Made by a program: the position numbers and the translations under genes
Notes under the pieces: model-generated
Told to the model about the DNA's origin: nothing
Seen by the model: the letters and a program-made list of their open reading frames with translations, nothing else
Databases searched by the model: none
Source: Rhizobium sp. N324
Lineage (GTDB): Bacteria; Pseudomonadota; Alphaproteobacteria; Rhizobiales; Rhizobiaceae
NCBI RefSeq assembly: GCF_001664485.1
Contig: NZ_CP013630.1
Span: forward strand, 1,863,001 to 1,927,000
Length of the DNA: 64,000 nt
Direction of reading: 5' to 3'
In this document: one piece after another, positions 17,415 through 25,894 of the stretch
Layout: each line of letters opens with the position of its first letter
How positions within the stretch are numbered: the stretch's first letter is position 1

Positions 17415-18043
17415 GCGAGGTCGTTCTTTACGACTACTGGAGATCGTCGGCGAGCTATCGTATCCGCATCGCGCTCAACCTGCTGGAGATCGACTACAGG
17501 ACCGTACCGGTCAATCTACTGGAGGCAGCCCATAGGAAGCCGGACTATCTCACGCTCAACCCGCAGGGGCTGGTGCCGACACTGGTGATCGACGGAAAAG
17601 CTCTCACCCAGTCGCTGGCCATCATCGAATATCTGGCCGAGTTGCGGCCGGAAGGTGGATTGCTGCCCGGAGACAGCGCCGGCCGCCAGCATGTCCGCGC
17701 GCTGGCCTATGCGGTCGCCATGGACATCCATCCGATCTGCAATATGCATGTTGCGACGCATCTCATGGCCATGACCGACAAGGCCGACGCCCGCGAGGAG
17801 TGGATGCAGCATTTCATCGCCGACGGACTTGGCAAACTGGAGGCGATGATCGCTGGCGCCGATGGAACCTTCAGCTTCGGCAAGACACCGACGATGGCTG
17901 ACCTCTGCCTTGTCCCGCAAGTCTACAACGCCCGTCGCTGGGGCGTTGATCTCACGCATCTCAAACGCATCTTCGATATCGACGCCCGGTGCGCCGAACT
18001 ACCGGCCTTCCAGGCGGCGCATCCCGACCGCGTAAAGCCGTGA
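17411..18043 (+). CDS. maiA: Maleylacetoacetate isomerase (zeta-class GST)
   Basis: 210 residues. The N-terminal thioredoxin-like domain begins with YDYWRSSASYRIRIALNL, the zeta-GST glutathione site. LVPTLVIDGKALTQSLAII carries the cis-Pro and the Ser that binds the glutathione gamma-glutamyl group. A helical C-terminal domain includes CNMHVATHLMAM and FSFGKTPTMADLCLVPQ. It isomerises maleylacetoacetate to fumarylacetoacetate with glutathione. Translational coupling to the FAH gene confirms the pathway link. The usual Cys of SSCS is Ala here (SSAS), a variant seen in other bacterial family members. Confidence 0.94.
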   Translation: MSEVVLYDYWRSSASYRIRIALNLLEIDYRTVPVNLLEAAHRKPDYLTLNPQGLVPTLVIDGKALTQSLAIIEYLAELRPEGGLLPGDSAGRQHVRALAYAVAMDIHPICNMHVATHLMAMTDKADAREEWMQHFIADGLGKLEAMIAGADGTFSFGKTPTMADLCLVPQVYNARRWGVDLTHLKRIFDIDARCAELPAFQAAHPDRVKP

Positions 18044-18098
18044 CGTCACCGCCCGGGTACAACCCATCAGGCCGAGGCCCGGCGATTGGACGGAGAGA

Positions 18099-18569
18099 CT
18101 ACGCGTCCCGCCACGAAGGGAACGTCGCAGCCTGGCCCAGCCGCTTGCCCGTTTCATCGATAAGCTGCCAGACGGTCACGTTCTCGATCCAGAAACGGCG
18201 CCCGGATTTTGCGATCCTGACGCCGCGGCCATTCTCGACAAAACCATCGCGGGTCACGCTATCCAGCAGCCGCTGACGCTCGGCGCGGTCAGGCTGCTCG
18301 GCCGAAAGCCGCGACGGCAAGGAAGTGAATTCGTCCCAGCCATATTCGAAGCAGTTCTGCGCCGTGCGGTTCGCGTAGATGAAGCGTGGATCGGGCAGTG
18401 TATTGTGCGCGAGGACCACAAAAGGCGCATCGTGGTAAAGCCAGCCCGGCCCCTGTCCGTCCTCGGCAAGACGACGGCCGACGATGCGCCCGTAGCTTCC
18501 GGTCAGCAGGGAAAAGAAATCGGGATCGCTGGTCAGGTCGAGAGCGTGATTGTCATAGATAGAAGTCAC
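18099..18569 (-). CDS. MEKHLA-domain (PAS-related) protein
   Basis: 156 residues from a GTG start with GCGAGGCAGTTC upstream. A single PAS-like domain fills the protein: APFVVLAHNTLPDPRFIYAN, AQNCFEYGWDEFTSLPSRLS, SGRRFWIENVTVWQLIDE. This is the pattern of the MEKHLA domain, found alone in bacteria and at the end of plant HD-ZIP III proteins. The ligand and partner are unknown. It converges on maiA and shares no operon. Confidence 0.82.
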   Translation of the reverse strand: MTSIYDNHALDLTSDPDFFSLLTGSYGRIVGRRLAEDGQGPGWLYHDAPFVVLAHNTLPDPRFIYANRTAQNCFEYGWDEFTSLPSRLSAEQPDRAERQRLLDSVTRDGFVENGRGVRIAKSGRRFWIENVTVWQLIDETGKRLGQAATFPSWRDA

Positions 18570-18704
18570 GAACTGCCTCGCTGGTCAAATGCTTCGGTGC
18601 AGGCGGCATAGCTGAGCGCACAAATCCGGAGACGAGCAACTGCGGGGCCAGCTTGCCTGAAGCAGATGCGGTCAGCTGCGGTGACTGTGGCAGGGCGAAG
18701 ACGT

Positions 18705-19613
18705 TCAGCAGCCGTCCAGCGCCGTGATTTTCGAAAGCAACGTCTTGCCGAATGCGTAGGTGGTCTGGACATCGGCGCGCCCCTGGCAGCGGCGGCCGTC
18801 GTTGGTGACATATTCGTAGGAAACCCGGACGTTATCATTGCCGCGCAGCGCCGTTCCGGTGAGTTTGAGCGGCTGCGACATCGCGCCGAAGAAGACATGG
18901 ATCGACGCTTCGTTGAAGGGGCCTTTGCCGCGCTTTTCCGGAATGACCAGAGCCGAGGCGGTTTCACCATCGGCGACCGCGAGTGCGGAGTAGAACGCCG
19001 TCACCGTGCCCATCGGATCATACGGCAACGTCTTACCTTCCTCGGACGTCGCATTCGCCGCGTCCAGTTGAACCGTCTCGTAGGCAATGCCCACGCCCTG
19101 CGCCTTGTCAGGGGTTAGCCATTCGATGCCTTCAGGCGGCGCCGATGTTACGAAAGCGACGGCGGTGTCGGACAATCCGAGCTGGTTGAGGTAGGCTCCG
19201 ACAAGCGCGTTCGCGACGCCGCTCTCGCTGGCCTTGCCGTCAATCACGCGATAGGCGGCATGGAAGCCGAGATTGGATGTGGCCTCAAGCATGCGCGGCG
19301 TACCGGCAAGCCAGGTGAGGGCGCAAGCTGAAGCGCACAAGGTCCCCGGCGGGACCGCGGTGGCAAAGTTTCGAAGGCGGATGGCGCGCCCGATCTCAAT
19401 GCCGGCTTTGAGATCCCCGCCCTCGCTGTTTAGAAAAACCAGCGCCTTATTGGGGGCCGCGGCGACGTTTCTGAAGAGGATTTCGTCACCTTCGTTCAGG
19501 ACGCCGGTGACGGAGATCAGGTCGGTGTCACCCTCCAACGGCTCGCGCGTGATCTCCGCTGCAGACAGAGGAAACGCGCATAGAAACAGCAAGCCAGCAA
19601 CAGTGTACCGCAT
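18705..19613 (-). CDS. Periplasmic ClpP/SDH-like protein (COG3904 type)
   Basis: 302 residues with a signal peptide (MRYTVAGLLFLCAFPLSAAE). A ClpP/crotonase-like fold is suggested by ALVFLNSEGGDLKAGIEIG, LCASACALTWLAGTPRM with the candidate nucleophile Ser between Cys and Ala, and NLGFHAAYR. This is the pattern of COG3904 predicted periplasmic proteins. GGCGGGGGAA lies before the start at 19613; a longer reading to 19787 has no support. A decayed homologous fragment lies at 21195-21410. The function is unknown; hydrolase activity is inferred from the fold. Confidence 0.75.
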   Translation of the reverse strand: MRYTVAGLLFLCAFPLSAAEITREPLEGDTDLISVTGVLNEGDEILFRNVAAAPNKALVFLNSEGGDLKAGIEIGRAIRLRNFATAVPPGTLCASACALTWLAGTPRMLEATSNLGFHAAYRVIDGKASESGVANALVGAYLNQLGLSDTAVAFVTSAPPEGIEWLTPDKAQGVGIAYETVQLDAANATSEEGKTLPYDPMGTVTAFYSALAVADGETASALVIPEKRGKGPFNEASIHVFFGAMSQPLKLTGTALRGNDNVRVSYEYVTNDGRRCQGRADVQTTYAFGKTLLSKITALDGC

Positions 19614-19822
19614 CGATTCCCCCGCCTTTGCGAGGGTTATTGAACATTGCGAGGAATGTTTTGCAAGACTGATCGTGCAGTCCTCCAGAGAGGTTCGGCC
19701 GGCGGATCGAAGTGAAAGATGAGACCAGACGCCAATCTCTGGCAATCCGCTATGACATTCCTTCGCGCCGGTCTCGATCTGATACAAATGTCATCATCCT
19801 TCTTAACGTGATAGGACAGAGC

Positions 19823-21091
19823 ATGTCAGAAGGGGAGCATCCCGAGGAAAACAGCGTCTTGTCTGGATCCGACGAACCCGAGAAGCCGGCCGAGCGCTAC
19901 CGGCTCGGCCTTTGCCTTTCGGGCGGCGGCTATCGGGCCATGCTCTTCCATGCGGGATCGCTGGCGAGGCTGAACGGGGCCGGCCTTCTGGCGAAGCTCG
20001 ATATGATCTCGTCGGTCTCGGGCGGATCGATCGCCTCCGGCCTGCTCGCCTATGTATGGCCGCGGCTGGTCTTTGAGAATGACGTCGCCGTCAACTTCAA
20101 GACGGAATATGTCGATCCCATTCTGGCCTTCAGCCAGGTCTTTGCGGATGGGCCGAGTTTCCTGAAGGGCGTGTTCAATCCCTTATCGAGTGCGGCGGAG
20201 GAAGCCGCCAAACTCTACGAGCGTCATCTCTTCGATGGAAAATCGCCAAGCCTGAAAGACCTGCCTGAAACGCCCTGGTTCGTCTTCTGCGCCAGCAATC
20301 TCAGCACCGGTTCGCTCTTCCGGATGTCCAACCGCTATATCGCGGATTACCGGATCGGCGTGTCATTTCATCCGGCACTTCCGCTCGCGACCGCGGTTGC
20401 CGCGTCGGCGGCATTCCCGCCCGTGCTGTCCCCGCTGCGATTGGATCTGTCGCAGTTTTCCTGGAAGAGGGAAAAACTCGACGACACCGTCGGCGAACCC
20501 GTTGCTCCCGGCAGGGCAATCCTCAGCGATGACGGCGTTTACGACAATCACGGCATCGAGCCGGCGCTGAAACGCTGCGACTGCCTGCTCGTCAGCGATG
20601 CCGGCGCGCCCTGGCGTTCCTCCACCCGCGGATATTGGAACTATCTGAGCCAGCTCAAGCGCGTTCTCGATACCACCGACAATCAGGTGAGGTCGTTGCG
20701 GCGGCGAGACCTGATCGGCGGCTTCAAGGCGGCAAAACAGGCTGATATGCTCGGCCTCGACCCTCCCTCGAAATCGGCTTTGCGCGCGAGAACGCATGGC
20801 GTCTACTGGTCGATCGACAGCAAGGATGCCGAACTCGAACCCTATGCATCCTACACGCTGCCGCCGTCGTCGGTCGTTCCCTCTGACGTCGGCACCTATC
20901 TTCATTTCCTCGGCGCAAGGGAAACGGAGGTTCTGACGAATTGGGGTCATTATGTCTGCGACGCGATGCTCAATCGCTTCTATCCATCGCCACTGACGCC
21001 ATCGCCCGGCCCGCCATTGGCGGCGGGGACGGTGAAGCCCTCCTGGGCGGCGAGCGCCAGCAAACGCCTGTTCGGCTTCCTGCCGTTCTAA
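19823..21091 (+). CDS. Patatin-like phospholipase
   Basis: 422 residues from the ATG at 19823; an in-frame start at 19712 is possible but its extra residues do not look like protein. The oxyanion-hole motif GLCLSGGGYRAMLFHAG is followed by the nucleophile elbow MISSVSGGSIASG, and the dyad Asp lies in ILSDDGVYDNHGIEP. No membrane helix or signal peptide is seen, so a cytosolic or injected lipase is possible. Some patatins act in bacterial immunity (CapV) or as effectors, but no cyclase partner is adjacent here. The stop codon falls at the edge of a direct repeat. Confidence 0.85.
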   Translation: MSEGEHPEENSVLSGSDEPEKPAERYRLGLCLSGGGYRAMLFHAGSLARLNGAGLLAKLDMISSVSGGSIASGLLAYVWPRLVFENDVAVNFKTEYVDPILAFSQVFADGPSFLKGVFNPLSSAAEEAAKLYERHLFDGKSPSLKDLPETPWFVFCASNLSTGSLFRMSNRYIADYRIGVSFHPALPLATAVAASAAFPPVLSPLRLDLSQFSWKREKLDDTVGEPVAPGRAILSDDGVYDNHGIEPALKRCDCLLVSDAGAPWRSSTRGYWNYLSQLKRVLDTTDNQVRSLRRRDLIGGFKAAKQADMLGLDPPSKSALRARTHGVYWSIDSKDAELEPYASYTLPPSSVVPSDVGTYLHFLGARETEVLTNWGHYVCDAMLNRFYPSPLTPSPGPPLAAGTVKPSWAASASKRLFGFLPF

Positions 21092-21171
21092 ACCGCCATC
21101 TGCGCTGCAGACCCACGCATTGAGCGCATCGACGACGTAGCTCGCCATCATCAGATCGAGATGCGCGCCGC
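21088..21171. repeat. Direct repeat copy 1 (displaced 3' end of the OCD-family gene)
   Basis: About 84 bases starting CTAAACCGCCATCTGCGCTG closely match 22355-22438, which is the 3' end of the ornithine cyclodeaminase-family gene. In this copy the stop codon position is changed (CCC instead of CTA on the plus strand) and a few other bases differ. The copies are 1267 bases apart and bracket a decayed gene fragment, a lipoprotein gene and an immunity-like gene. Confidence 0.85.
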
Positions 21172-21194
21172 GTGGGGACAGGTTGCCCCATCCA

Positions 21195-21410
21195 CTAAGC
21201 GACAGGCGGCATGAAAGCCGATATTGAACTCGGGCTGAAGAAACCTAGCCGAGCCGGTAAGCCATGTGGGGGCGCGAGCTGACGCGTATCAAGTCCCCCC
21301 GCGGGGTCGCCGTTGGCAGAGCCGCGAAGGCGAATAACGCGTCCCATCTCAATCCTTGCTTTGAGATCCCGCCCTCGCTGTGAGGGAATGCGCATAGAAA
21401 TGGCTCCTGC
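21195..21410 (-). pseudogene. Decayed fragment of a COG3904-type gene
   Basis: The DNA from about 21203 to 21385 aligns by eye with 19253-19435 inside the intact ClpP-like gene, for example GACAGGCGGCATGAAAGCCG against GATAGGCGGCATGGAAGCCG, and the shared TTTGAGATCCCGCCCTCGCT segment. The reading keeps RDLKARIEMGRVIRLRG from DLKAGIEIGRAIRLRN and then loses frame. A further short match (GCGCATAGAAA) at about 21390 corresponds to the signal-peptide region, which implies an internal deletion. It is a remnant, not a working gene. Confidence 0.75.
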
Positions 21411-21481
21411 GGCTCAATGCCTCACGCGATTGACGCGTTTAGACGCCCTCGGTACGCATGCTCATAAGCAACAGGAGACCG

Positions 21482-21892
21482 ATGATGCGAACTTTGGCTG
21501 CGGCATTTTCCGCTCTGGTAATTCCGACACTGGCGGGTTGTACGACGACTTCGGGTGGCATTACCACGGAGAACAGGAGCCTTACTGCGGTTAGCGCTGA
21601 GAGGACGCGACTGGGGCAGACTTGGCACCTCAAAGCCGATTGCTCACAATCGACCCGGCCGAACGTTCGAACACTCTCTCCGCCAGCTCATGGTAAGCTC
21701 GAAATCGTTCCGGAAGAGATAGTTGCGAATTCGAAAAAGTTTCCCAAATGCGCTGGTGTGAAAGCCCCAGGCATGATTGTTTACTACACTTCTGCAGCCG
21801 GATACATCGGCCCTGACAAGGCAACTTACAGGGAGTCTTATGGAGACGGTGTTGTTCGCGACGTGATTTTCGGCCTCAACGTAGTCAAGTAG
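21482..21892 (+). CDS. Small lipoprotein of unknown function
   Basis: 136 residues. The signal peptide MMRTLAAAFSALVIPTLAGC ends in a good lipobox (LAGC), so Cys20 would be lipidated. The mature part is basic and includes VRTLSPPAHGKLEIVPEEIV and AAGYIGPDKATYRESYGDG, the second resembling repeat-type beta modules. CAGGAGACC precedes the start. It sits between two direct repeats with a decayed gene and an immunity-like gene, in less GC-rich DNA than the flanks. Confidence 0.7.
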   Translation: MMRTLAAAFSALVIPTLAGCTTTSGGITTENRSLTAVSAERTRLGQTWHLKADCSQSTRPNVRTLSPPAHGKLEIVPEEIVANSKKFPKCAGVKAPGMIVYYTSAAGYIGPDKATYRESYGDGVVRDVIFGLNVVK

Positions 21893-22008
21893 ACGGCGTG
21901 GCATTTCATCAGCTCTCGTTGCGGCGCCATGTTGAACCGCAACACCCGCCCAAAGATCATGCCGTTCTGGGTGACGGCGTTTGCGAGTTCTAAATTTTGG
22001 TCTGCTAA

Positions 22009-22314
22009 ATGCCTGACGCCCCACTGATTGATGGGTTCATTGCCTGGGGAACGAGGCTTGCAGCAACTCCGTCCTCAAGCTTGAGCATCGATGTTGAAGT
22101 TTGCACGCCCACGTCGAATCCAGCCGCCAAAATCGACTTTGAAAGCAGCGAACTTTTCGGGCGCATTACATTGTGGTCCGACGGGAATTTCTATGCCGAG
22201 GCAATTGACGCAGCAACATCAGCGACAATCCTTTCCCTTCACGGTCACGCAGCGGCGAGCGCCACCTTCGGCGAGGAATTCAGCGATATTTTGAAACTGT
22301 TCGCAATTCATTGA
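22009..22314 (+). CDS. Possible TriTu-type immunity protein (orphan)
   Basis: 101 residues starting MPDAPLIDGFIAWGTRLAAT. The middle reads AKIDFESSELFGRITLWSDG followed by FYAEAID, which resembles by eye the core of the TriTu family of polymorphic-toxin immunity proteins (Val/Ile-Asp-Phe-Glu-Ser, then Gly-Arg-Ile-Thr-x-Trp). No toxin gene is adjacent, so it would be an orphan. There is no convincing ribosome-binding site. The family assignment is from memory of the pattern and needs a profile search. Confidence 0.5.
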   Translation: MPDAPLIDGFIAWGTRLAATPSSSLSIDVEVCTPTSNPAAKIDFESSELFGRITLWSDGNFYAEAIDAATSATILSLHGHAAASATFGEEFSDILKLFAIH

Positions 22315-22354
22315 ACGTCCACGCCATGCCGATGGCCATTAATAGGTTCACAGC

Positions 22355-22438
22355 CTAAACCGCCATCTGCGCTGCAGATCTACGCATTGACCGCATCGAC
22401 GACGTAGCTCGCCATCATCAGATCGAGATGGGCGCCGC
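22355..22438. repeat. Direct repeat copy 2 (native 3' end of the OCD-family gene)
   Basis: This is the partner of 21088-21171. It contains the stop codon (CTA on the plus strand at 22380) and the last codons of the minus-strand cyclodeaminase-family gene, so it is the original and the left copy is the duplicate. Confidence 0.85.
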
Positions 22439-23311
22439 CGCCATTCTTGAAGATCGTGATCTGGTCGTCGGACTGGCGGCTTGTCGTGCCCGCTGCCACG
22501 AGATCGTAGAGATCTCCCCTGATATGCGAGCGGTCGATGGCGCCGGACGCAATCGGCTGCGTGATCTCGCCGATCTGGTCCATCACCGTCTCCATGAAAT
22601 CCACATAAACGAGCCCGGCGGCGATCAGCGTGTCATCCGCCTCGCGCATATCGGGCGTGAAGGCGCCGATCAGATCGACATGCGTGCCGCGGCGGACCCA
22701 TTCGCCCCGAAGGATCGGGGAACGGGCCATGGTCGCAGCCGAAACGATATCGGCTGTCCGAACCGCGTCCGCCACATCGGCAGCCGTGACTTCGGCGCGC
22801 AGATCGCCGAGCGTGGCGGCCAGCGTCTCGGCTTGTTCCGGACGGCGCGACCAGATCGAGATGCGCTCGATATCAGGAAAGGCGGCGTCATAGGCCCGCG
22901 CCAGAGTGCCAGCGACGGCGCCGGCCCCCAGGACGACCAGATGGCGGCTGCCGGCGCGCGCCAGGCATTGCGCGCCGAGAAGGGAATCGGCCGCCGTCTT
23001 GTAATGCGTGACCAGCGGCTATCGATGACCGCCCGGACGGCCCCGCAATCGGGATCGAACAGCAGAACCGCCCCCTGAACCGAGGGCAGTCCTTTTCGGG
23101 CATTGCCGGGAAAGACGCTGTCTGCCTTCACCGCAAAGCCGAGACCTTCAATCCGGGCGGCGCGGTTCAGAAGCCTTGCTTCGTCCGAGCCGAGCAGCAG
23201 GTCTCCCTGTTCGGGCCGGGGCCGCTGGTGGCCGCGCCGCAAGGCGTCGACCGCGCCGGGCCAGCTCAGCTTCGATACGCTTGCTTCATAGGTCAGCAGA
23301 GCAGGGAGCAT
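22380..23311 (-). pseudogene. Ornithine cyclodeaminase / pyrroline-2-carboxylate reductase family gene, frameshifted
   Basis: The 5' part (23311 to about 23018) reads MLPALLTYEASVSKLSWPGA through LLFDPDCGAVRAVIDSR. The 3' part, in another frame, reads LVTHYKTAADSLLGAQCLA, then the Rossmann motif VVLGAGAVAGTLARAY and runs to 22380. One missing base near 23015-23021 breaks the frame; restoring it gives a continuous protein of about 310 residues. The upstream neighbour is a cis-3-hydroxyproline-dehydratase-like enzyme, whose product (1-pyrroline-2-carboxylate) is reduced by this family. The gene is either recently inactivated or carries a sequencing error. GGAGG precedes the ATG. Confidence 0.8.
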
Positions 23312-23324
23312 GGCGTGGCCTCCA

Positions 23325-24425
23325 TCAGGAAAAGCTGGCCACGGGCGCGCCGAGCAGCGACCGGTCGACCGTGATGCCAAGACCGGGGCCGGCCGGGGCG
23401 GCACCCCGGCCATTGCGGCTGCGCGGCTGATAGCCGGCCACATGCTCGTTCGTCCAATCGTTGAAGAAGGAGGTGTGCATCAGATTTTCCGGGAAGGCGC
23501 TGGCTGCGACATGCGACACCGCTGCCGCCGTCACATCGCCGCCCCAGACGTCCTCGATGCAGAAATGCATGCCGAGATCCTGCGCCGCGTTTCGCATGGC
23601 AACCGCAGGAGTAATGCCGCCGAGACGGCCCAGCTTGATGTTGACCGCAGCCGCGCTCACCTCATATTTGGCGCGATAAAGATCGGCATGGGTGAGGACC
23701 GCTTCATCCAGGACGATCGGCAGCCCGCTAATCCTGCGCAGCATGGCGCAATCGGCGATATCCCGGCAGGGCTGCTCGACATAGAGGTTCGTATCCTCAA
23801 GCGCGCGCATGGCGACCTGGGCTTCGAGCAGCGTATATCCGGCATTCGCGTCGACGAAGAAGAAGATGTCGGGGAAGGCTTTGACGATGGCGCGGGCGCG
23901 GGCGGCGTCCTTCACCGGATCGTCGCCGATCTTGATCTGGTAGCGCATGATGCCCTCAGCGCTGCGCTTGCTGACATAGTCGAGGCTTTCCTCGGTCGAG
24001 GACAGCGGAACGGCCTCGAAGATCGGCAGCTCGGTGCTGAGCACGCCGCCGATCAGCGCCGAGATCGGCAGATCGACGGATTTGCCGAAAATATCCCAGC
24101 AGGCGACGTCGAAGGCGTTCTTGGCATTGGCTTGCCCCATCAGGACACTGGACATCAGCCGCTGCAGATGTGTGCTTCTGCGCGGATCTTGCCCGATCAG
24201 CAGCGGCGCGAGCTCGCGCAGCGCCGCACGCGTGCTGCCGGCAAAGACCGGCAGGTAATTGCCGGAAAGCGTCGCGGCCTCGCCCCAGCCTTCGATGCCG
24301 CTGTCGGTGATGACGCGCACGAGATTGGACGGCTGCTGTTTTGCCGACCGGCCCTTGGACATTACATAGGTCCCATGGGAATAGGTCAGGTCGTATTCGT
24401 AAAGCTCGATGGCCGAAATCTTCAT
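23325..24425 (-). CDS. Enolase-superfamily dehydratase, probable cis-3-hydroxy-L-proline dehydratase
   Basis: 366 residues of the mandelate racemase / muconate-lactonizing group. The Lys acid/base motif is RYQIKIGDDP; metal ligands lie in FFFVDANAGY (Asp), NLYVEQPC (Glu) and LPIVLDEAV (Asp); a further Lys is in AAVNIKLGRLGG. The pairing with a cyclodeaminase-family reductase matches the known cis-3-hydroxyproline route, hydroxyproline to 1-pyrroline-2-carboxylate to proline. Other members of the superfamily are possible. The reductase gene ends up 13 bases downstream and is frameshifted. Confidence 0.78.
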   Translation of the reverse strand: MKISAIELYEYDLTYSHGTYVMSKGRSAKQQPSNLVRVITDSGIEGWGEAATLSGNYLPVFAGSTRAALRELAPLLIGQDPRRSTHLQRLMSSVLMGQANAKNAFDVACWDIFGKSVDLPISALIGGVLSTELPIFEAVPLSSTEESLDYVSKRSAEGIMRYQIKIGDDPVKDAARARAIVKAFPDIFFFVDANAGYTLLEAQVAMRALEDTNLYVEQPCRDIADCAMLRRISGLPIVLDEAVLTHADLYRAKYEVSAAAVNIKLGRLGGITPAVAMRNAAQDLGMHFCIEDVWGGDVTAAAVSHVAASAFPENLMHTSFFNDWTNEHVAGYQPRSRNGRGAAPAGPGLGITVDRSLLGAPVASFS

Positions 24426-24569
24426 GGCTGTCATCATCCCTGCTGAACGTCGCTCCCTGCTTGAAGCAGCGCGACTTGGTTGCTGCATGAGCCACGATTT
24501 CATGAGCGCGGACTTGCGACAAACCAGTTTTCGGCGATAGAAGGGTCAGAAAATCTAGGCCTCAACCCC

Positions 24570-25460
24570 ATGTCCATTTCGCCGCCATTCGACAGATTGC
24601 CCTCGCTGAACGCGCTGCGCGCCTTCGAGGCCGCCGCCCGGCTGGGCAGCTTTCGCCGCGCCGCCGATGAGCTGATGGTGACTCCGGGCGCCGTGGCCGC
24701 GCAGATCAAGGCGCTGGAGGCCGAATTCGGCGCCGAACTGTTTCACCGCCAGGCGAGGGGTGTCAGCCTGACCGCCCTTGGGCAGCGCGTCGCTCCCCGC
24801 TTCAGCGCCGCCTTCGATGCGCTTGGCGGGGCGGTGCGCGAGCTGCGGCGTCACGCGGCCCCGCGCAAAGTCCATATCGTCACCTCGCCGGCGCTCGCCC
24901 AGCTGTGGCTGGCGCCGCGCCTGTTGCATCTGCGCGCCGCGCTGCGCGACGTGGACATTTCGGTGACCGCGCTCGAAGAGCCGCCTGATCTCAAGCGCAC
25001 GCCTTTCGATCTGTGTCTGTTTTATGCCGAGCCCGGCCCGGACAAGATCACCTTGTGGGATGAACAGCTGCTGCCGGTCTGCATCCCTGGATTGGCCGCA
25101 GCGCTTGCCGATCCCGCCGATCTTGCGACGGTCAACTGCATCTCCGATGTGGTCTGGCAGGACTGGCGGATCTGGGCCGCTTCCGCCATGCCCGACAGCC
25201 CGGTGATCCCGACCGGGCCCGGCTTCTCGCTCTACGCGGTTGCCGTGCAGGAAGCTTTATCAGGCGCCGGCGTTCTGATGGGACGGCAATCGCTGGTGCA
25301 ACCTCATCTGAACAGCGGCGCCCTCGTCGCCCCCTTCGACCGCCCCGTGCCGCTCGGCCTTTCGATCACGGCCTGGATGCTGCCGGAAAGCAGCAACGAC
25401 AGAGCTGTTATCGCCGTCGCCAACGGACTGCGCCAGATCGCCGACGTCCAGTTCCCGTGA
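24570..25460 (+). CDS. LysR-family regulator (GcvA-like)
   Basis: 296 residues starting MSISPPFDRLPSLNALRAFE. The winged helix is SFRRAADELMVTPGAVAAQI (about 29-48), followed by an effector domain with VHIVTSPALAQLWLAPRLL and LPVCIPGLAA. The LNALRAFEAAARLGSF opening is typical of GcvA-like members. It is divergent from the dehydratase gene, so it likely controls hydroxyproline use (inference). An upstream start at 24480 would overlap the divergent promoter and is less likely. Confidence 0.9.
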   Translation: MSISPPFDRLPSLNALRAFEAAARLGSFRRAADELMVTPGAVAAQIKALEAEFGAELFHRQARGVSLTALGQRVAPRFSAAFDALGGAVRELRRHAAPRKVHIVTSPALAQLWLAPRLLHLRAALRDVDISVTALEEPPDLKRTPFDLCLFYAEPGPDKITLWDEQLLPVCIPGLAAALADPADLATVNCISDVVWQDWRIWAASAMPDSPVIPTGPGFSLYAVAVQEALSGAGVLMGRQSLVQPHLNSGALVAPFDRPVPLGLSITAWMLPESSNDRAVIAVANGLRQIADVQFP

Positions 25461-25894
25461 AAACCTTAAACCGCTGCGCCGGCACGTCTGGTGCTATGTG
25501 TAAGTCCTGTAATCGTCATATGTCGAAACCCCGTTCGGCAACAACATCAACAATCACACGCTAAGCCGGAAGGTGGAGCCATAACACCGCTTACCTAGGA
25601 ATGGCACAAATGTGATGCCAACTCCCGGAGGTATGACGAGTAAGCAGCGCTGGTCCGCAGGCTAGGCGCGGCAATTACCTAGGCGAGACGGTCATACCGG
25701 TGACTGCCATAAAGCGATGGCGCCTAGCGCGCCGTGTGTCCTTTCGAACGCGCAAAGGACGCTCTAACACTTTGAAACCGCGCATCGTGGCCGAGGTTTG
25801 TACCAGAGATATTCCGATCTGGGACTGGCGATGCCGCCATACATCGAGCGATCACCGCTTGTATTTAAACTAGGACAATAGGGCTCTTGGGCTG
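25461..25894. other. Gene-free segment with inverted repeats, possible structured RNA
   Basis: No ORF with coding character is seen on either strand. Structure is visible: GGTATGAC (25630-25637) faces GTCATACC (25691-25698) exactly, TTACCTAGG occurs at 25591 and 25675, and GTCCTTT / AAAGGAC form a 7-bp hairpin near 25738-25760. The segment lies just past the end of the cyclase-E2 operon. It could be a terminator region, a noncoding RNA or the scar of the island junction; nothing here decides among these. Confidence 0.4.

Noticed and set aside
19823..21091. Patatin as a CBASS effector (CapV)
   Set aside because: No CD-NTase or other cyclase gene is adjacent. The cyclase operon starts about 4.8 kb away across unrelated genes on another strand.
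21129..21171. Possible short coding extension of the cyclodeaminase-family gene in repeat copy 1
   Set aside because: The copy has lost its stop position and is cut from the rest of the gene, so it is only a duplicated fragment.
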